NCBI GenBank assembly: GCA_958295695.1
Contig: OY282363.1
Location: forward strand, 1,802,225-1,866,224
Source of the DNA: an uncultured Alphaproteobacteria bacterium
Lineage (GTDB): Bacteria; Pseudomonadota; Alphaproteobacteria; SP197
Length of the DNA: 64,000 bases
Reading direction: 5' to 3'
The translations under genes and the position numbers were made by a program. Under the pieces are notes generated by a model, which was given only the letters and a program-made list of their open reading frames with translations, was not told the origin of the DNA and searched no databases. Below, piece after piece: positions 28,555-37,199 of the stretch; position 1 is the first letter of the stretch, and each line of letters begins with the position of its first letter.

Positions 28555-28796
28555 CGCGACTCTCCCCGGAATGAACGCCGCGCCGACCTTAGTCGACCGG
28601 CCGTCCGATGTCAGGCGCCGGGCCGGATGCGGCCTGTCTCGGTTCGGGACCCGTGAGACGCGGGGGCCTCCGGGCCGATTGTCGGTCGAGATGCCGTTTG
28701 GGTGTCATGCGGCCAAGGGCGCGATGGGGTCTGGAAGGTGTCGACTCCGTTGGCGAGGACGTCACCCGGCCAGCCAAGCGGCAGGACCGCGAGGCG

Positions 28797-28828
28797 GGAC
28801 GGGCCGGCGCGCCAGCGCCGGCCCGTCC
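28797..28828 (-). terminator. GC-rich stem-loop after the substrate-binding protein gene
   Basis: A perfect 14-base-pair stem (28797-28810 with 28815-28828) closes a four-base loop, 25 bases past the stop of the substrate-binding gene ending at 28854. It is the strongest hairpin I found in the window. No U-run follows on the minus strand, so it may work as a Rho-assisted terminator or as an mRNA 3'-end stabiliser for an abundant transcript. Confidence 0.6.
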
Positions 28829-28853
28829 TTTGGGAACTCCGACGGGAACCGGC

Positions 28854-30020
28854 TCAGAATCCGGCTTTGATCTCGTCGAAGAGGTTGATGTACTTCTCGC
28901 GAACGTCGGGCTCGATCTCGCCGAAGAAGCGGCTGCTCGCCATCATCGTGGCGGGATCGGAGATGCCCAGGTCGCTCAGGGTGGCGGGATCGACCAGCTC
29001 GAACGACTTGGCGTTCGCGTGGCCGTAGCCGTACATCTCGATCAGGTTCTTGCCGGACTCCGGCGCGAGCCACGCATCGATGAACTCGTAGGCCTTGTCC
29101 CGGTCGCCGGGACCGTCGTTGAGCAGCACGAGGCCGCACACCCACGTCCAGATGCCCTCCTTCGGGTTCATGTAGACGACATCGACACCCTGGTTCTTGA
29201 GCTCGACGACCGCGCTGTTCCAGGCGTAGGAGGCGACGAGCTCGCCGGAGGCCAGGGCCTGCTCGACGCTGCTCTGGTCGGTCCAGTAGAAGCGCAGGAC
29301 CTCGCGCTGCTTGCGCAGCAGTTCGGCGGCTTCCTCGAGTTCCGCGTCGGTCATGTCGAAGACGTTCTCCGCGCCGATGACGGATCCGACCACGGCCATC
29401 ACGCCGTCGACGGAATCGAAGATGCCCAGCCGGTTGGCGTACTTCTCGTCGAACAGGATCGCCCAGGACTCGTTCTTCTCGGTCTCGGTGTCGACGTATT
29501 CCGGCGCGAGGTCGGGACGGAACAGCACCGACGAATTGCCCCAGTCCGCGGGGACGAACCAGTCCTGCCCGGACTCGTCCTGACTGCCCGGCAGGGTCTT
29601 CAGGCTCGGGAAGACACCGCCCCAGTTGGAGAGCCGCGACGTGTCGATCGGAGCGAGCACGCCGGCGTCGCGCCAGCGCCGCGTGCTGTAGGTGCAGGGA
29701 TGCCCCACATCCGCGGTGAAGCCGGCGCGCAGCTTCTGGAGCGCCTCCTCCTCCTCGCCGAAGAGGGTGTAGGAGGGCTGCATCTTGTACTTGTCGACAT
29801 AGGTCGTGTAGAACTCGGGCAGCTCGTAGCCGCCCCAGTCGAAGACGTAGAGCGAGTCGTCGATGGGGTACTCCGACTGTGCGCGCGCCATGCCGGGCCC
29901 GAAGGTCATCGTCGCCATGCCGACGCCGGCCGACGCCAAGACCGCGGAAGCCTCGCGGCGGGTGATCTCCACGTTCGCGAGCCGTTCGCGGAACTCCTCG
30001 ACTTTCATTGTCTTGGTCAT
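28854..30020 (-). CDS. ABC transporter substrate-binding protein, PotD/spermidine-putrescine type (copy 2)
   Basis: A 388-residue periplasmic binding protein. A twin-arginine-like signal is near residues 20-45 (TRREASAVLASAGVG, cut after ARA). The mature part begins near YVFDWGGYELPEF and includes VPADWGNSSVLFRPD, typical of family-1 polyamine/opine-type binders. It is a close paralogue of the protein encoded just upstream at 30184-31329; sequence such as SGELVASYAWNS and VYMNPKEGI is shared. The cognate membrane and ATPase genes are probably those at 34327-37096. Different ligand pockets for the two copies are likely but unproven. Confidence 0.88.
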   Translation of the reverse strand: MTKTMKVEEFRERLANVEITRREASAVLASAGVGMATMTFGPGMARAQSEYPIDDSLYVFDWGGYELPEFYTTYVDKYKMQPSYTLFGEEEEALQKLRAGFTADVGHPCTYSTRRWRDAGVLAPIDTSRLSNWGGVFPSLKTLPGSQDESGQDWFVPADWGNSSVLFRPDLAPEYVDTETEKNESWAILFDEKYANRLGIFDSVDGVMAVVGSVIGAENVFDMTDAELEEAAELLRKQREVLRFYWTDQSSVEQALASGELVASYAWNSAVVELKNQGVDVVYMNPKEGIWTWVCGLVLLNDGPGDRDKAYEFIDAWLAPESGKNLIEMYGYGHANAKSFELVDPATLSDLGISDPATMMASSRFFGEIEPDVREKYINLFDEIKAGF

Positions 30021-30122
30021 GTGAAATCCTCCTCCCTGTGGTCGGGACCGTCCGGGTCCACGGACAGACAGACTAGACCGGATCGGCCTCCTACGCCAAG
30101 GCCGCGCGGCGGGGGAACGAAG

Positions 30123-30159
30123 CGGGACGAAGCCGGCGTCCGCGCGCGGGCTCGTCCCG
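30123..30159 (-). terminator. Stem-loop between the two substrate-binding protein genes
   Basis: Inverted arms CGGGACGA (30123-30130) and TCGTCCCG (30152-30159), with partial inner pairing, lie 24 bases past the stop of the upstream binding-protein gene (30184). It may end that transcript or limit read-through into the second copy, giving the two paralogues different expression levels. Confidence 0.5.
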
Positions 30160-30183
30160 TTTCAACACCGGTGGGACCGCGGC

Positions 30184-31329
30184 TCAGAAGCCGGCCTTGA
30201 TCTCGTCGAAGAGCGCGATGTACTTCTCGCGGGTCGCGGGCGGAATCTCCGAGAAGTAGCGGCTGCTCTCCATGAAGGCGACCGGATCGGAGATGCCGAG
30301 GTTGTCGAGGGTCTCCGGATCGACCTGCTCGAAGGCTTTCATGTTCGAGTGGCCGTAGCCGAACTCGGTGATCTCGAAAACGCCCGTCTCCGGCGACGAG
30401 ATGGCGTTGAGGTAGTCGTAGACCTTCTCGTCGGGGGCCTCGCCCGTGGCGATGTGCACAACGCCGCAGACCCAGGTGTAGATGCCTTCCTTCGGGTTCA
30501 TGTACTCGACCGGGACGCCCTGCTTCTTGAGTTCCAGCACGGAGCTGTTCCAGGCGTAGGACGCCACGAGCTCGCCGCTGGCAAGGCCCTGCTCGACGGC
30601 CGTGATGTCGGTCCAGTACCAGCGCAGGACATCGCGCTGCTCGCGCATCATCTCCGTGGCCCGCTCAAGCTCCTCGTCGGTCATGTCGAAGGGGTTCTCG
30701 GCGCCGATCACCGCGCCGACCACGCCGAAGACGCCGTCGACCGAGTCGTAGATGCCCAGCCGGCCGGCGTACTTTTCGTCGAACAGGATCGTCCACGAAT
30801 GGTTCTCCGGCCCCGCGTATTCGGGCGCCAGATCGGGACGGAAGAGCACGGAACTGTTGCCCCAGTCGATCGGCAGGAAGACCTGCTGGCCGTCCAGCAC
30901 CGCGCCTTCCACGGTCTTGAGGCTGGGGAAGATGTCGTCCCAGTGCTCGAGCCTCGAGGTGTCGAGGGGCTCCAGCAGGCCGGCGTCGTACCAGCGCCGC
31001 AGGCTGTAGGTGCAGGGCGCGGCGACGTCGGGCTGGAAGCCGGCGCGCATCTTCTGGAAGCCCTCTTCCTCTTCGCCCCACAGCGAGAACGAAGGCATCA
31101 TGCCGTGCTTCTCGATGTAGCTGCCCGCGAACTCCGGGATATCGTAGCCCGCCCATGTGAACACCATCAGGTCGGGGTCGGTTTCGACATTCTGGGCCTG
31201 GGCGCGAACCACCGGGACCGCGATCGTCGCGACCCCGAGCGAGGCCAGCGCCTTGTGCGCGTCGCGCCGCGTGATGTCGCGGTTCGCGAGGCGTGAGCGG
31301 AACTCCTGAATATCCATGATCTTGCCCAT
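30184..31329 (-). CDS. ABC transporter substrate-binding protein, PotD/spermidine-putrescine type (copy 1)
   Basis: A 381-residue periplasmic binding protein with a twin-arginine-like leader (DITRRDAHKALASLGVA) ending near VVRAQAQ, and a mature domain starting DLMVFTWAGYDIPEF. The hinge and pocket segments (DWGNSSVLFRPDLAPEYAG, SYAWNSSVLELKKQGVPV, YMNPKEGIYTWVCGV) match the downstream paralogue. It is divergent from the LLM flavoprotein gene at 31455, with about 125 bases between them for both promoters. It is probably the first binding component for the Pot-type importer encoded further right. Confidence 0.88.
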   Translation of the reverse strand: MGKIMDIQEFRSRLANRDITRRDAHKALASLGVATIAVPVVRAQAQNVETDPDLMVFTWAGYDIPEFAGSYIEKHGMMPSFSLWGEEEEGFQKMRAGFQPDVAAPCTYSLRRWYDAGLLEPLDTSRLEHWDDIFPSLKTVEGAVLDGQQVFLPIDWGNSSVLFRPDLAPEYAGPENHSWTILFDEKYAGRLGIYDSVDGVFGVVGAVIGAENPFDMTDEELERATEMMREQRDVLRWYWTDITAVEQGLASGELVASYAWNSSVLELKKQGVPVEYMNPKEGIYTWVCGVVHIATGEAPDEKVYDYLNAISSPETGVFEITEFGYGHSNMKAFEQVDPETLDNLGISDPVAFMESSRYFSEIPPATREKYIALFDEIKAGF

Positions 31330-31454
31330 GAGCCTTTTCCTCCCGAGGCTGGACGGTTCGGAACGACCGCCTGTCGGCCAACCTTACCAAATTTCGGCCG
31401 TCTTGCCCAAGTCCCGGGTTGACGCGACACTCGCGCGCCATTCGAGTGGGAGTC

Positions 31455-32483
31455 ATGCGCTTCAGTTTCTATCTGCCTTGCTACTGGCCCGACCTGAGCT
31501 ATCCGGCGTGGCGCATGTATCGGGATGCGGTCGAGCAGAGCCGTCTGGCCGAGAACCTCGGCTTCGACACGCTGTGCATCCCCGAGCACCATTTCATCAA
31601 CTACCTGACCCATCCGCAGCCCTTGCTGACGGCCGTGAAGGTCGCCGCCGCGACGCGCTCGATCCGGATCGTCACCTCCGTCCTCGTGCTGCCGTTCTAC
31701 GACATGCGCCGCCTCGCGGGCGAGATATGCCAGGCCGACTGCCTGATGGACGGACGCCTGGAACTCGGCGTCGGGCGGGGCGCGTTCGCCTACGAGTTCG
31801 ACCGCTTCGGCGTGCCGCGGGCGGAAAGCCGGGAGCGCTTCGACGACGCCCTGGCGCTCCTGGAAGAGCTGCTGACCGGCAAGGAGGTGGGGTGGAAGAG
31901 CCGTTGGTACGACTTCGAACCCATCGCCATCACGCCGCATCCGGCGCGGCGGCCCATCCCGATCTGGATCGCCGCCATCACCTATCCCGCGATCTACCAT
32001 TCGGTGAAGCGCGGCTACCACGTCCAGACCACGCCCCTGCGCGGCGGCATGGACACCGTGCGCATGCAGGCCGGCGCCTTCAACGACGCGGTGCGGGACG
32101 CGGGGGGCGGGCGCGACGACGTGAAGTTCTCGATGCTTCGGATGCTCTACGTCGCCAGGGACAAGGCCGACGCCGACGACAAGGTCGCGATGGCTTTCGA
32201 GAACCACCGCCGTTTCCGCAACGTGTTCGATACGCCCGGCACGGTCAGGGACGGCGTCGTCGCGCCGATCGACGTGGAGGAAACCGTCGAGGACGTGCGC
32301 GACGCCCTGCCGATCGGCACCGCGTCGGAGGTGGTCGACAAGCTGGGCGCCTATGAGGACCTGAACGTGCGGGACCTTCTGCTCAACATGAGCTTCGGCG
32401 CGAGCCATGACGATGTCCTGGGCTCGATGGAGCGTTTCGCGCGGGATGTCATGCCGCACTACCCACGGGCGGAGGCGGCATGA
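31455..32483 (+). CDS. LLM-class flavin-dependent oxidoreductase (luciferase-like)
   Basis: A 342-residue TIM-barrel flavoprotein of the bacterial luciferase family. The start MRFSFYLPCYWPD, IPEHHFINYLTHPQPLLTAV, GRLELGVGRGAFAYEFDRFG and PIPIWIAA are typical. Such enzymes use reduced FMN or F420 for monooxygenation or dehydrogenation. The ATG at 31455 follows GTGGGAG. The next gene's start overlaps its stop (ATGA). Placed between substrate-binding protein and transporter genes, it may oxidise the imported compound. Confidence 0.87.
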   Translation: MRFSFYLPCYWPDLSYPAWRMYRDAVEQSRLAENLGFDTLCIPEHHFINYLTHPQPLLTAVKVAAATRSIRIVTSVLVLPFYDMRRLAGEICQADCLMDGRLELGVGRGAFAYEFDRFGVPRAESRERFDDALALLEELLTGKEVGWKSRWYDFEPIAITPHPARRPIPIWIAAITYPAIYHSVKRGYHVQTTPLRGGMDTVRMQAGAFNDAVRDAGGGRDDVKFSMLRMLYVARDKADADDKVAMAFENHRRFRNVFDTPGTVRDGVVAPIDVEETVEDVRDALPIGTASEVVDKLGAYEDLNVRDLLLNMSFGASHDDVLGSMERFARDVMPHYPRAEAA

Positions 32484-33487
32484 ACGCGCTGCACGAGAAG
32501 GCGCTCATCGTCGACGGGCTGAACTTCCACGGCGACGGCGATCCCGCCGTCCTCGGGGACGCCGGCGTTTCAGCCGTGAACCTGACCGTGAGCCACTTCG
32601 AGGCGGACTTCGAGGAGGCGATGGACGGCATGGCCCGCTGGCTGGCCGTGCTGGGGGACGAGGGCAGGGGGTGGCGCAAGGTCGAAAGGGCCGCCGACAT
32701 CGAGGCCAGCCACGGCGACGGCCGGCCGGGCCTCATCATGGGCTGGCAGAATCTCAGGCCCATCGGCGACAAGCTGGATCGGCTGGTCATGCTCCACGGC
32801 CTCGGCTTGCGCGTCGCCCAGCTCACCTACAACCGGCGCAACTTCCTGGGCGACGGCTGCCTAGAGCCGGAGGACGGCGGCCTCTCCGGCATGGGGCGCG
32901 ACGCCGTGCGCCTGATGAACGATCTCGGGATCGCCATCGACCTGTCCCATGTGGGGCAACGCACGTCGGTCGAAGCCGCCGAGGCCAGCTCCCGGCCCGT
33001 CCTCGCGACCCACGCCAACGCGCGTTCGGTGACGCCGGCCCCGCGCAACAAGTCCGACGACGCGATCGCGGCCATCGCGGCGACCGGAGGCGTCATCGGC
33101 GTCAGCAACTATGGGCCCATGTGCTGGGACGGCGATCCGTCGCGCCGCCCCTCGCTCGACGACTTCGAGCGCCATCTCGACTTCGTGGTCGATCTCGTCG
33201 GCGTCGACCACGTCGGACTCGGCACCGACATGCCGGCCGTCGCCGATCCCGGGACCGTGGCGCACATCACCAAGTTCACGCTCGACGCCTTCCCGGCGGC
33301 GATCGCGGCGTATGCCGAAGCCTTCGGCAACGACATCCGCGACCGCTACCTCAGCGACTGCGCGAGCCACAAGGAGCTCGTCCGCGTCACCGAGCGCCTG
33401 CAGCGGCGCCGGTGGGCCGACGGCGACATCCTGAAGCTCCTCGGCGGCAATTTTCTTCGCGCCTTCCGCGCGATCTGGGCGCCATGA
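32480..33487 (+). CDS. M19 (membrane dipeptidase) family protein lacking the usual N-terminal metal ligands
   Basis: A 335-residue protein with the M19 TIM-barrel pattern. DLSHVGQRT, ATHANARSVTP, GGVIGVSNYGP, DHVGLGTDMPA and the late GGNFLRAFR are all in the right order. The N-terminal metal motif, normally DGHND, reads DGLNF, so both ligands are gone. The bridging glutamate region (normally GxEG) reads MGWQN. The subfamily may therefore bind one metal or have another reaction; several proteobacterial M19 proteins look like this. It is translationally coupled to the LLM flavoprotein gene, suggesting a joint role. Confidence 0.75.
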   Translation: MNALHEKALIVDGLNFHGDGDPAVLGDAGVSAVNLTVSHFEADFEEAMDGMARWLAVLGDEGRGWRKVERAADIEASHGDGRPGLIMGWQNLRPIGDKLDRLVMLHGLGLRVAQLTYNRRNFLGDGCLEPEDGGLSGMGRDAVRLMNDLGIAIDLSHVGQRTSVEAAEASSRPVLATHANARSVTPAPRNKSDDAIAAIAATGGVIGVSNYGPMCWDGDPSRRPSLDDFERHLDFVVDLVGVDHVGLGTDMPAVADPGTVAHITKFTLDAFPAAIAAYAEAFGNDIRDRYLSDCASHKELVRVTERLQRRRWADGDILKLLGGNFLRAFRAIWAP

Positions 33488-33612
33488 GCGGCGTCGGCGA
33501 CTCGCGCGGCCCGGCCGCGGCGACCCCGCGCCCGTGAGAGAGGGCGAGGTTCCCGAGTTCCGGGCCCGCGGCGTGACGCCCCAGGCCGCCATCGAGTGGA
33601 CCGGGCCGGATC

Positions 33613-34272
33613 TCAGGAACGCCGCGCTCGCCAGGTCCCGATCGTTTCCATCAGCGTCTGGAGCATCGGCCCCGACACCGGACGCGCGCGGACGAGATCG
33701 AACAGGCGCCGGCTGGCGGGCAGGTCGTCGAGCAGGTCGCCGGGTTGGCGGAAGCCGTAGGCGGCCCACATGGACATGTGGAGGTCGAGCAGGCTGAACC
33801 GCTCGCCCAGGTGATAGGGGCCGTTGCCGGCCAGCCAGTCCTCGAGCACCCGCCAGCGTTCCAGCGCCATCGCTTCGGATTGCGCGCCGACGGCGTCGAC
33901 GTCGGCGTCGCGCAGGGCGTAGCGGCGCGGGTAGTAGGCGCGCTTGAGCGACGGCTGGACGTCGTTGGTGAAGTAGAAGAGCTTGCCGAGGAAAACGCCG
34001 CGCCGCGGGTCGTCGATGGCGGGCGCCAAGTCGGTCAGGCCGTGGCGATCGGCGAGGTAGAGCATGATGGCGGCGGCCTCGTGCAGCACGTCGCCTTGCG
34101 GGGTCGCGAGGGCCGGGACATAACCCGCCGGGTTCACCTCGAGGAACGCTTGGCGGCGGTGCTCGCCCGCCCGGATGTCCACATCGCGCAGCTCGTAGGG
34201 CAGGCCGCCTTCCTCCAGGACCATCTGCGGCCCCAGCGCGCGGGTCGCGTTGCCGCCGTAGAGGATATACAT
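33613..34272 (-). CDS. Glutathione S-transferase family protein
   Basis: A 219-residue GST. It has an N-terminal thioredoxin-like domain (MYILYGGNATRALGPQMVLE start, NPAGYVPAL with the cis-proline, LHEAAAIMLYLADRHG with the glutathione-binding EA/S equivalent) and an all-helical C-terminal domain (SLLDLHMSMWAAYG). I start at the ATG at 34272; a GTG nine bases earlier is less likely. It lies 54 bases downstream of the transporter permease gene on the same strand and probably shares its transcript. Substrate unknown. Confidence 0.82.
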   Translation of the reverse strand: MYILYGGNATRALGPQMVLEEGGLPYELRDVDIRAGEHRRQAFLEVNPAGYVPALATPQGDVLHEAAAIMLYLADRHGLTDLAPAIDDPRRGVFLGKLFYFTNDVQPSLKRAYYPRRYALRDADVDAVGAQSEAMALERWRVLEDWLAGNGPYHLGERFSLLDLHMSMWAAYGFRQPGDLLDDLPASRRLFDLVRARPVSGPMLQTLMETIGTWRARRS

Positions 34273-34326
34273 CTCACGCACCCACCCCGATGTTCCCGTT
34301 CCCCGCGGGCGGCATGCCGCGCCGGC

Positions 34327-35124
34327 CTACTCCTTGGGCGTCCAGGCGCCGAGCAGCTTCGGCAGGTCGCCGAAACGCGCCACGGCGCTGAAGACGACCA
34401 CGGCGAACAGAATGAACATGACGGCCACCGCGGCGATCACCGGCGTGTAGCCGGACCGCAGGCTGGCCAGGACCTGGACGGGGAGCGTGATGGTCGCGTG
34501 CTGGCCGAGGAAGAACGAGATGATGTACTCGTTCATCGAGAGCACCAGCACGAAGGCGTAGCCCGCCACCATGTAGGGCAGCACCATCGGGAAGATCACC
34601 GTCGCGAACATGCGCCGGCCGTCCGCGCCCATGGTCCGCGCGGCTTCGACGATCTCGTCGTCGATCGATTCGAGCCCCAGGGAGATCATCACCAGCGGCA
34701 GCGTCACGAGGAAGACGCCATGGCCGATCATGATGTTCCACATCTTGCCGACGAAGCCGATCTCGCCCCAGAACACCAGCATGCCGAGCGCGGTGATGAC
34801 GGGCGGAAGGGCGAAGGGCACGAGGCCGGCGACGAAGAGCGCCTTGGCGTAGAACACCTTGTGGCGCCACAGGAAGTAGGCGATCGGCAGCGCGATGGAG
34901 ACCGCGATGAACGCCGCGCTGACGGCGATGACGACGCTGTTGGTCAGCGCCTCCAGCCACTTCGCCGTCTCGAAGATTTCGGGGAACCAGCGCAGGGACA
35001 CGCCGTCGGGCGGGAAGAACATGCGCTTCTTGGCGTTGAGCGAGACGCCCGCCACGATCAGCAGCGGCGCGGCCGTCATGCCGAAGACCAGCGTCAGGAA
35101 GACGGTCTTGCCCCAGCGCGTCAC
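34327..35124 (-). CDS. ABC transporter permease, PotC-like
   Basis: A 265-residue inner-membrane permease with about six membrane helices and the ATPase-docking EAA-type loop at EAARTMGADGRRMFATVIFP (about residues 160-180). The start (GKTVFLTLVFGMTAAPLLIV) and size match the PotC/YdcV half-transporter. It lies two bases after the PotB-like gene, completing an ATPase-permease-permease operon read from 37096 leftwards. The substrate is presumably delivered by the binding proteins at 28854-31329. Confidence 0.9.
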   Translation of the reverse strand: MTRWGKTVFLTLVFGMTAAPLLIVAGVSLNAKKRMFFPPDGVSLRWFPEIFETAKWLEALTNSVVIAVSAAFIAVSIALPIAYFLWRHKVFYAKALFVAGLVPFALPPVITALGMLVFWGEIGFVGKMWNIMIGHGVFLVTLPLVMISLGLESIDDEIVEAARTMGADGRRMFATVIFPMVLPYMVAGYAFVLVLSMNEYIISFFLGQHATITLPVQVLASLRSGYTPVIAAVAVMFILFAVVVFSAVARFGDLPKLLGAWTPKE

Positions 35125-35126
35125 GG

Positions 35127-36044
35127 TCAGGCTCCGCTTGTCCGGTCGCCGCGCCTCAGCCGGACGGCAAGGAGGCTCAGGACCAGTGTGACCGCCATGA
35201 AGAACACCGAGAGGGCCGCGGCGAACGGGATGTTGCCGCGCCCCAGCGCCTGCTCGGCGATGAGCTGGGCCATCATGGTGTCCTCGGGCCTCGCGAGCCA
35301 GGTCGGCGTGACGAAGGCGCCCATGGTGAAGACGAAGAGCAGGACGAAGGCGGCGAGAATGGTGCGGTCGAGCAGCGGCAGGACGACGGTGAAGAACGCC
35401 TTCGCCGGCGAGGCCCCCATGGTTTGCGCGGCCTCCGTCAACTCACGGTCGAGCCGGGTGCAGGCCGGGTAGAGAACCAGCACGGCGAACGGGATGTTGA
35501 AGAAGGTGAGTCCGAACAGGTTCGCGAAGTAGCTCGGGTACCAGGACTTCGCCCGATCGACGAAACCGAGCCATTCGAAAACGTTCGGCAGGCCGCCGCT
35601 GCGGCTCATCACCACCGACAGCGAATAGGCGATAATCACCTCCGACAGCGTCAGCACGCACAGGATGAAGACCAGGGCGACGACCTGCGGCCGGCGCCGC
35701 AAGCGGCTGACGAAGAACGTGAACGGAACGGCCACCACCAGCGACAGCGCGCTCGCGAGCGCCGCGAACTGCACCGTGACCCAAAGGTGCGTGGTGAAGA
35801 GCGGCGAGAAGAAGCGGGCGTAGTGGGTGATCTCGAAGCCGGCCTCGTAGGTCGATTCCGTCCGGTGGGCGAAGCTGATCGCGAACATGATCGCGAACGG
35901 GATCATGAAGAAGACCCCGATCATCAGCGTCGGGTAAAGACCGAAGGGGAACCGCCTCAGCGGCGCGACGAGGCCATCCGTCAGGACGCGGCCGACAGGC
36001 CCGCGCCCCGCCGCGGGAGGCCGCCGGAAGGCCCGGTCGCTCAT
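35127..36044 (-). CDS. ABC transporter permease, PotB-like
   Basis: A 305-residue inner-membrane permease with the EAA-type loop EAAQTMGASPAKAFFTVVLP near residue 195 and about six helices, as in PotB/YdcU. I choose the ATG at 36044 (MSDRAFRRPPAAG), which overlaps the ATPase stop by four bases; the upstream in-frame part lies within the ATPase gene. A cytoplasmic N-terminus of about 30 residues precedes the first helix. Confidence 0.9.
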   Translation of the reverse strand: MSDRAFRRPPAAGRGPVGRVLTDGLVAPLRRFPFGLYPTLMIGVFFMIPFAIMFAISFAHRTESTYEAGFEITHYARFFSPLFTTHLWVTVQFAALASALSLVVAVPFTFFVSRLRRRPQVVALVFILCVLTLSEVIIAYSLSVVMSRSGGLPNVFEWLGFVDRAKSWYPSYFANLFGLTFFNIPFAVLVLYPACTRLDRELTEAAQTMGASPAKAFFTVVLPLLDRTILAAFVLLFVFTMGAFVTPTWLARPEDTMMAQLIAEQALGRGNIPFAAALSVFFMAVTLVLSLLAVRLRRGDRTSGA

Positions 36045-37096
36045 GCCTTCAGCACCACGCAGCATTCGGCCGGAAGCTCGACCTTGACATCGTCTCCCTT
36101 GTGGACATCGGGCCGGTCCTTGGGCGTCGCCATGGCGACGATCTGGAGGTCGCCGCAAGCGACGAAGGTCTCCACGCTGGCCCCCACGTCGCGCACGAAG
36201 GTGACCGTGCCGTCGAGACGGTTGGGGCCCTCCCCGCTGGCCGGGAAGACATGGACGTCCTCGGGCCGCACCGACACCACGACGTCCCCGCCGGCCGCGA
36301 CGCCGTCGGGCTTGCCCCCGGTCCGGAACGTCTGGCCGCCGATGCGGACGGAATCGCCGTCCGCCTGCCGCGCCTCGATGAGGTTGCTGGTGCCGATGAA
36401 CTCGGCGACGAAGGCCGACGCCGGATTGCGGTAGATCTCCAGAGGGGCGCCCATCTGCTGGACCCGCGCCGTCGACATCACCACGACCTCGTCCGACATG
36501 GTCATCGCCTCGCGCTGGTCGTGGGTCACGATGATGGTCGTGATGCCGAGCCGTTCCTGGAGCATGCGCAGCTCGACCTGCATCTCCTCGCGCAGCTTGG
36601 CGTCGAGCGCCGAGAGCGGCTCGTCGAGCAGGAAGAGCTTGGGCTCGAGCGCCAGCGCCCGGGCGATCGCGACGCGCTGGCGCTGGCCGCCCGAAAGCTG
36701 GGCGATGTTGCGGTCCGCCACGCCGGGCAGGCGCACCAGCTCGAGGAGCTCGTCGGCCCGCTTGCGCCGCTCGGCCCGGCCGGCGCCCCGGATCTTCTGC
36801 GAGTAGGTGATGTTCTCGCCGACCGAAAGGTGCGGGAAGAGAGCGAGCGACTGGAACACCATGCCGATGTTGCGCCGGTGGGTGGGCCTGTCCGTCAGGT
36901 CCTCGCCGTCGAGCACGATGTGGCCGGCCGTCGCGGTCTCGAGGCCCGCGATCAGGCGCAGGAGCGTCGTCTTGCCGCAGCCAGAGGGACCGAGAAACGA
37001 GACGAACCGGCCCTCCGGGATGTGGAGGTTGATGTCGGCGACGGCCGTCACCGGGCCGAAACGCTTGGAGATGTCCCTGAGTTCGAGTCCGCTCAT
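36041..37096 (-). CDS. ABC transporter ATP-binding protein, PotA-like
   Basis: A 351-residue ATPase of the spermidine/putrescine (Pot) class. Walker A is GPSGCGKTT near residue 36, the Q-loop is MVFQSLALFPH, the signature is LSGGQRQRVAIARALA, Walker B is LFLLDEPLSALD and the switch is IVTHDQREA. The C-terminal TOBE-type regulatory domain covers about 240-351. It is the first gene of the transporter operon. No binding-protein gene follows the two permeases, so the orphan pair at 28854-31329 is the likely partner. Confidence 0.92.
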   Translation of the reverse strand: MSGLELRDISKRFGPVTAVADINLHIPEGRFVSFLGPSGCGKTTLLRLIAGLETATAGHIVLDGEDLTDRPTHRRNIGMVFQSLALFPHLSVGENITYSQKIRGAGRAERRKRADELLELVRLPGVADRNIAQLSGGQRQRVAIARALALEPKLFLLDEPLSALDAKLREEMQVELRMLQERLGITTIIVTHDQREAMTMSDEVVVMSTARVQQMGAPLEIYRNPASAFVAEFIGTSNLIEARQADGDSVRIGGQTFRTGGKPDGVAAGGDVVVSVRPEDVHVFPASGEGPNRLDGTVTFVRDVGASVETFVACGDLQIVAMATPKDRPDVHKGDDVKVELPAECCVVLKA

Positions 37097-37199
37097 GATG
37101 CCAACGCCCCGCGCGACCGTAGCGCCATTCGGATACTATTCGGTGTCGACCGTGGAGGTCGACTGTCGGGTCGGCGCGTGTCGCCGGTCCACGATCTGT

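Noticed and set aside
37147-37165. GTCGACC-GTGGA-GGTCGAC hairpin as a terminator or operator upstream of the PotA-like gene
   Set aside because: A seven-base stem is short for this GC content and has no U-run or recognisable operator logic; it could arise by chance.
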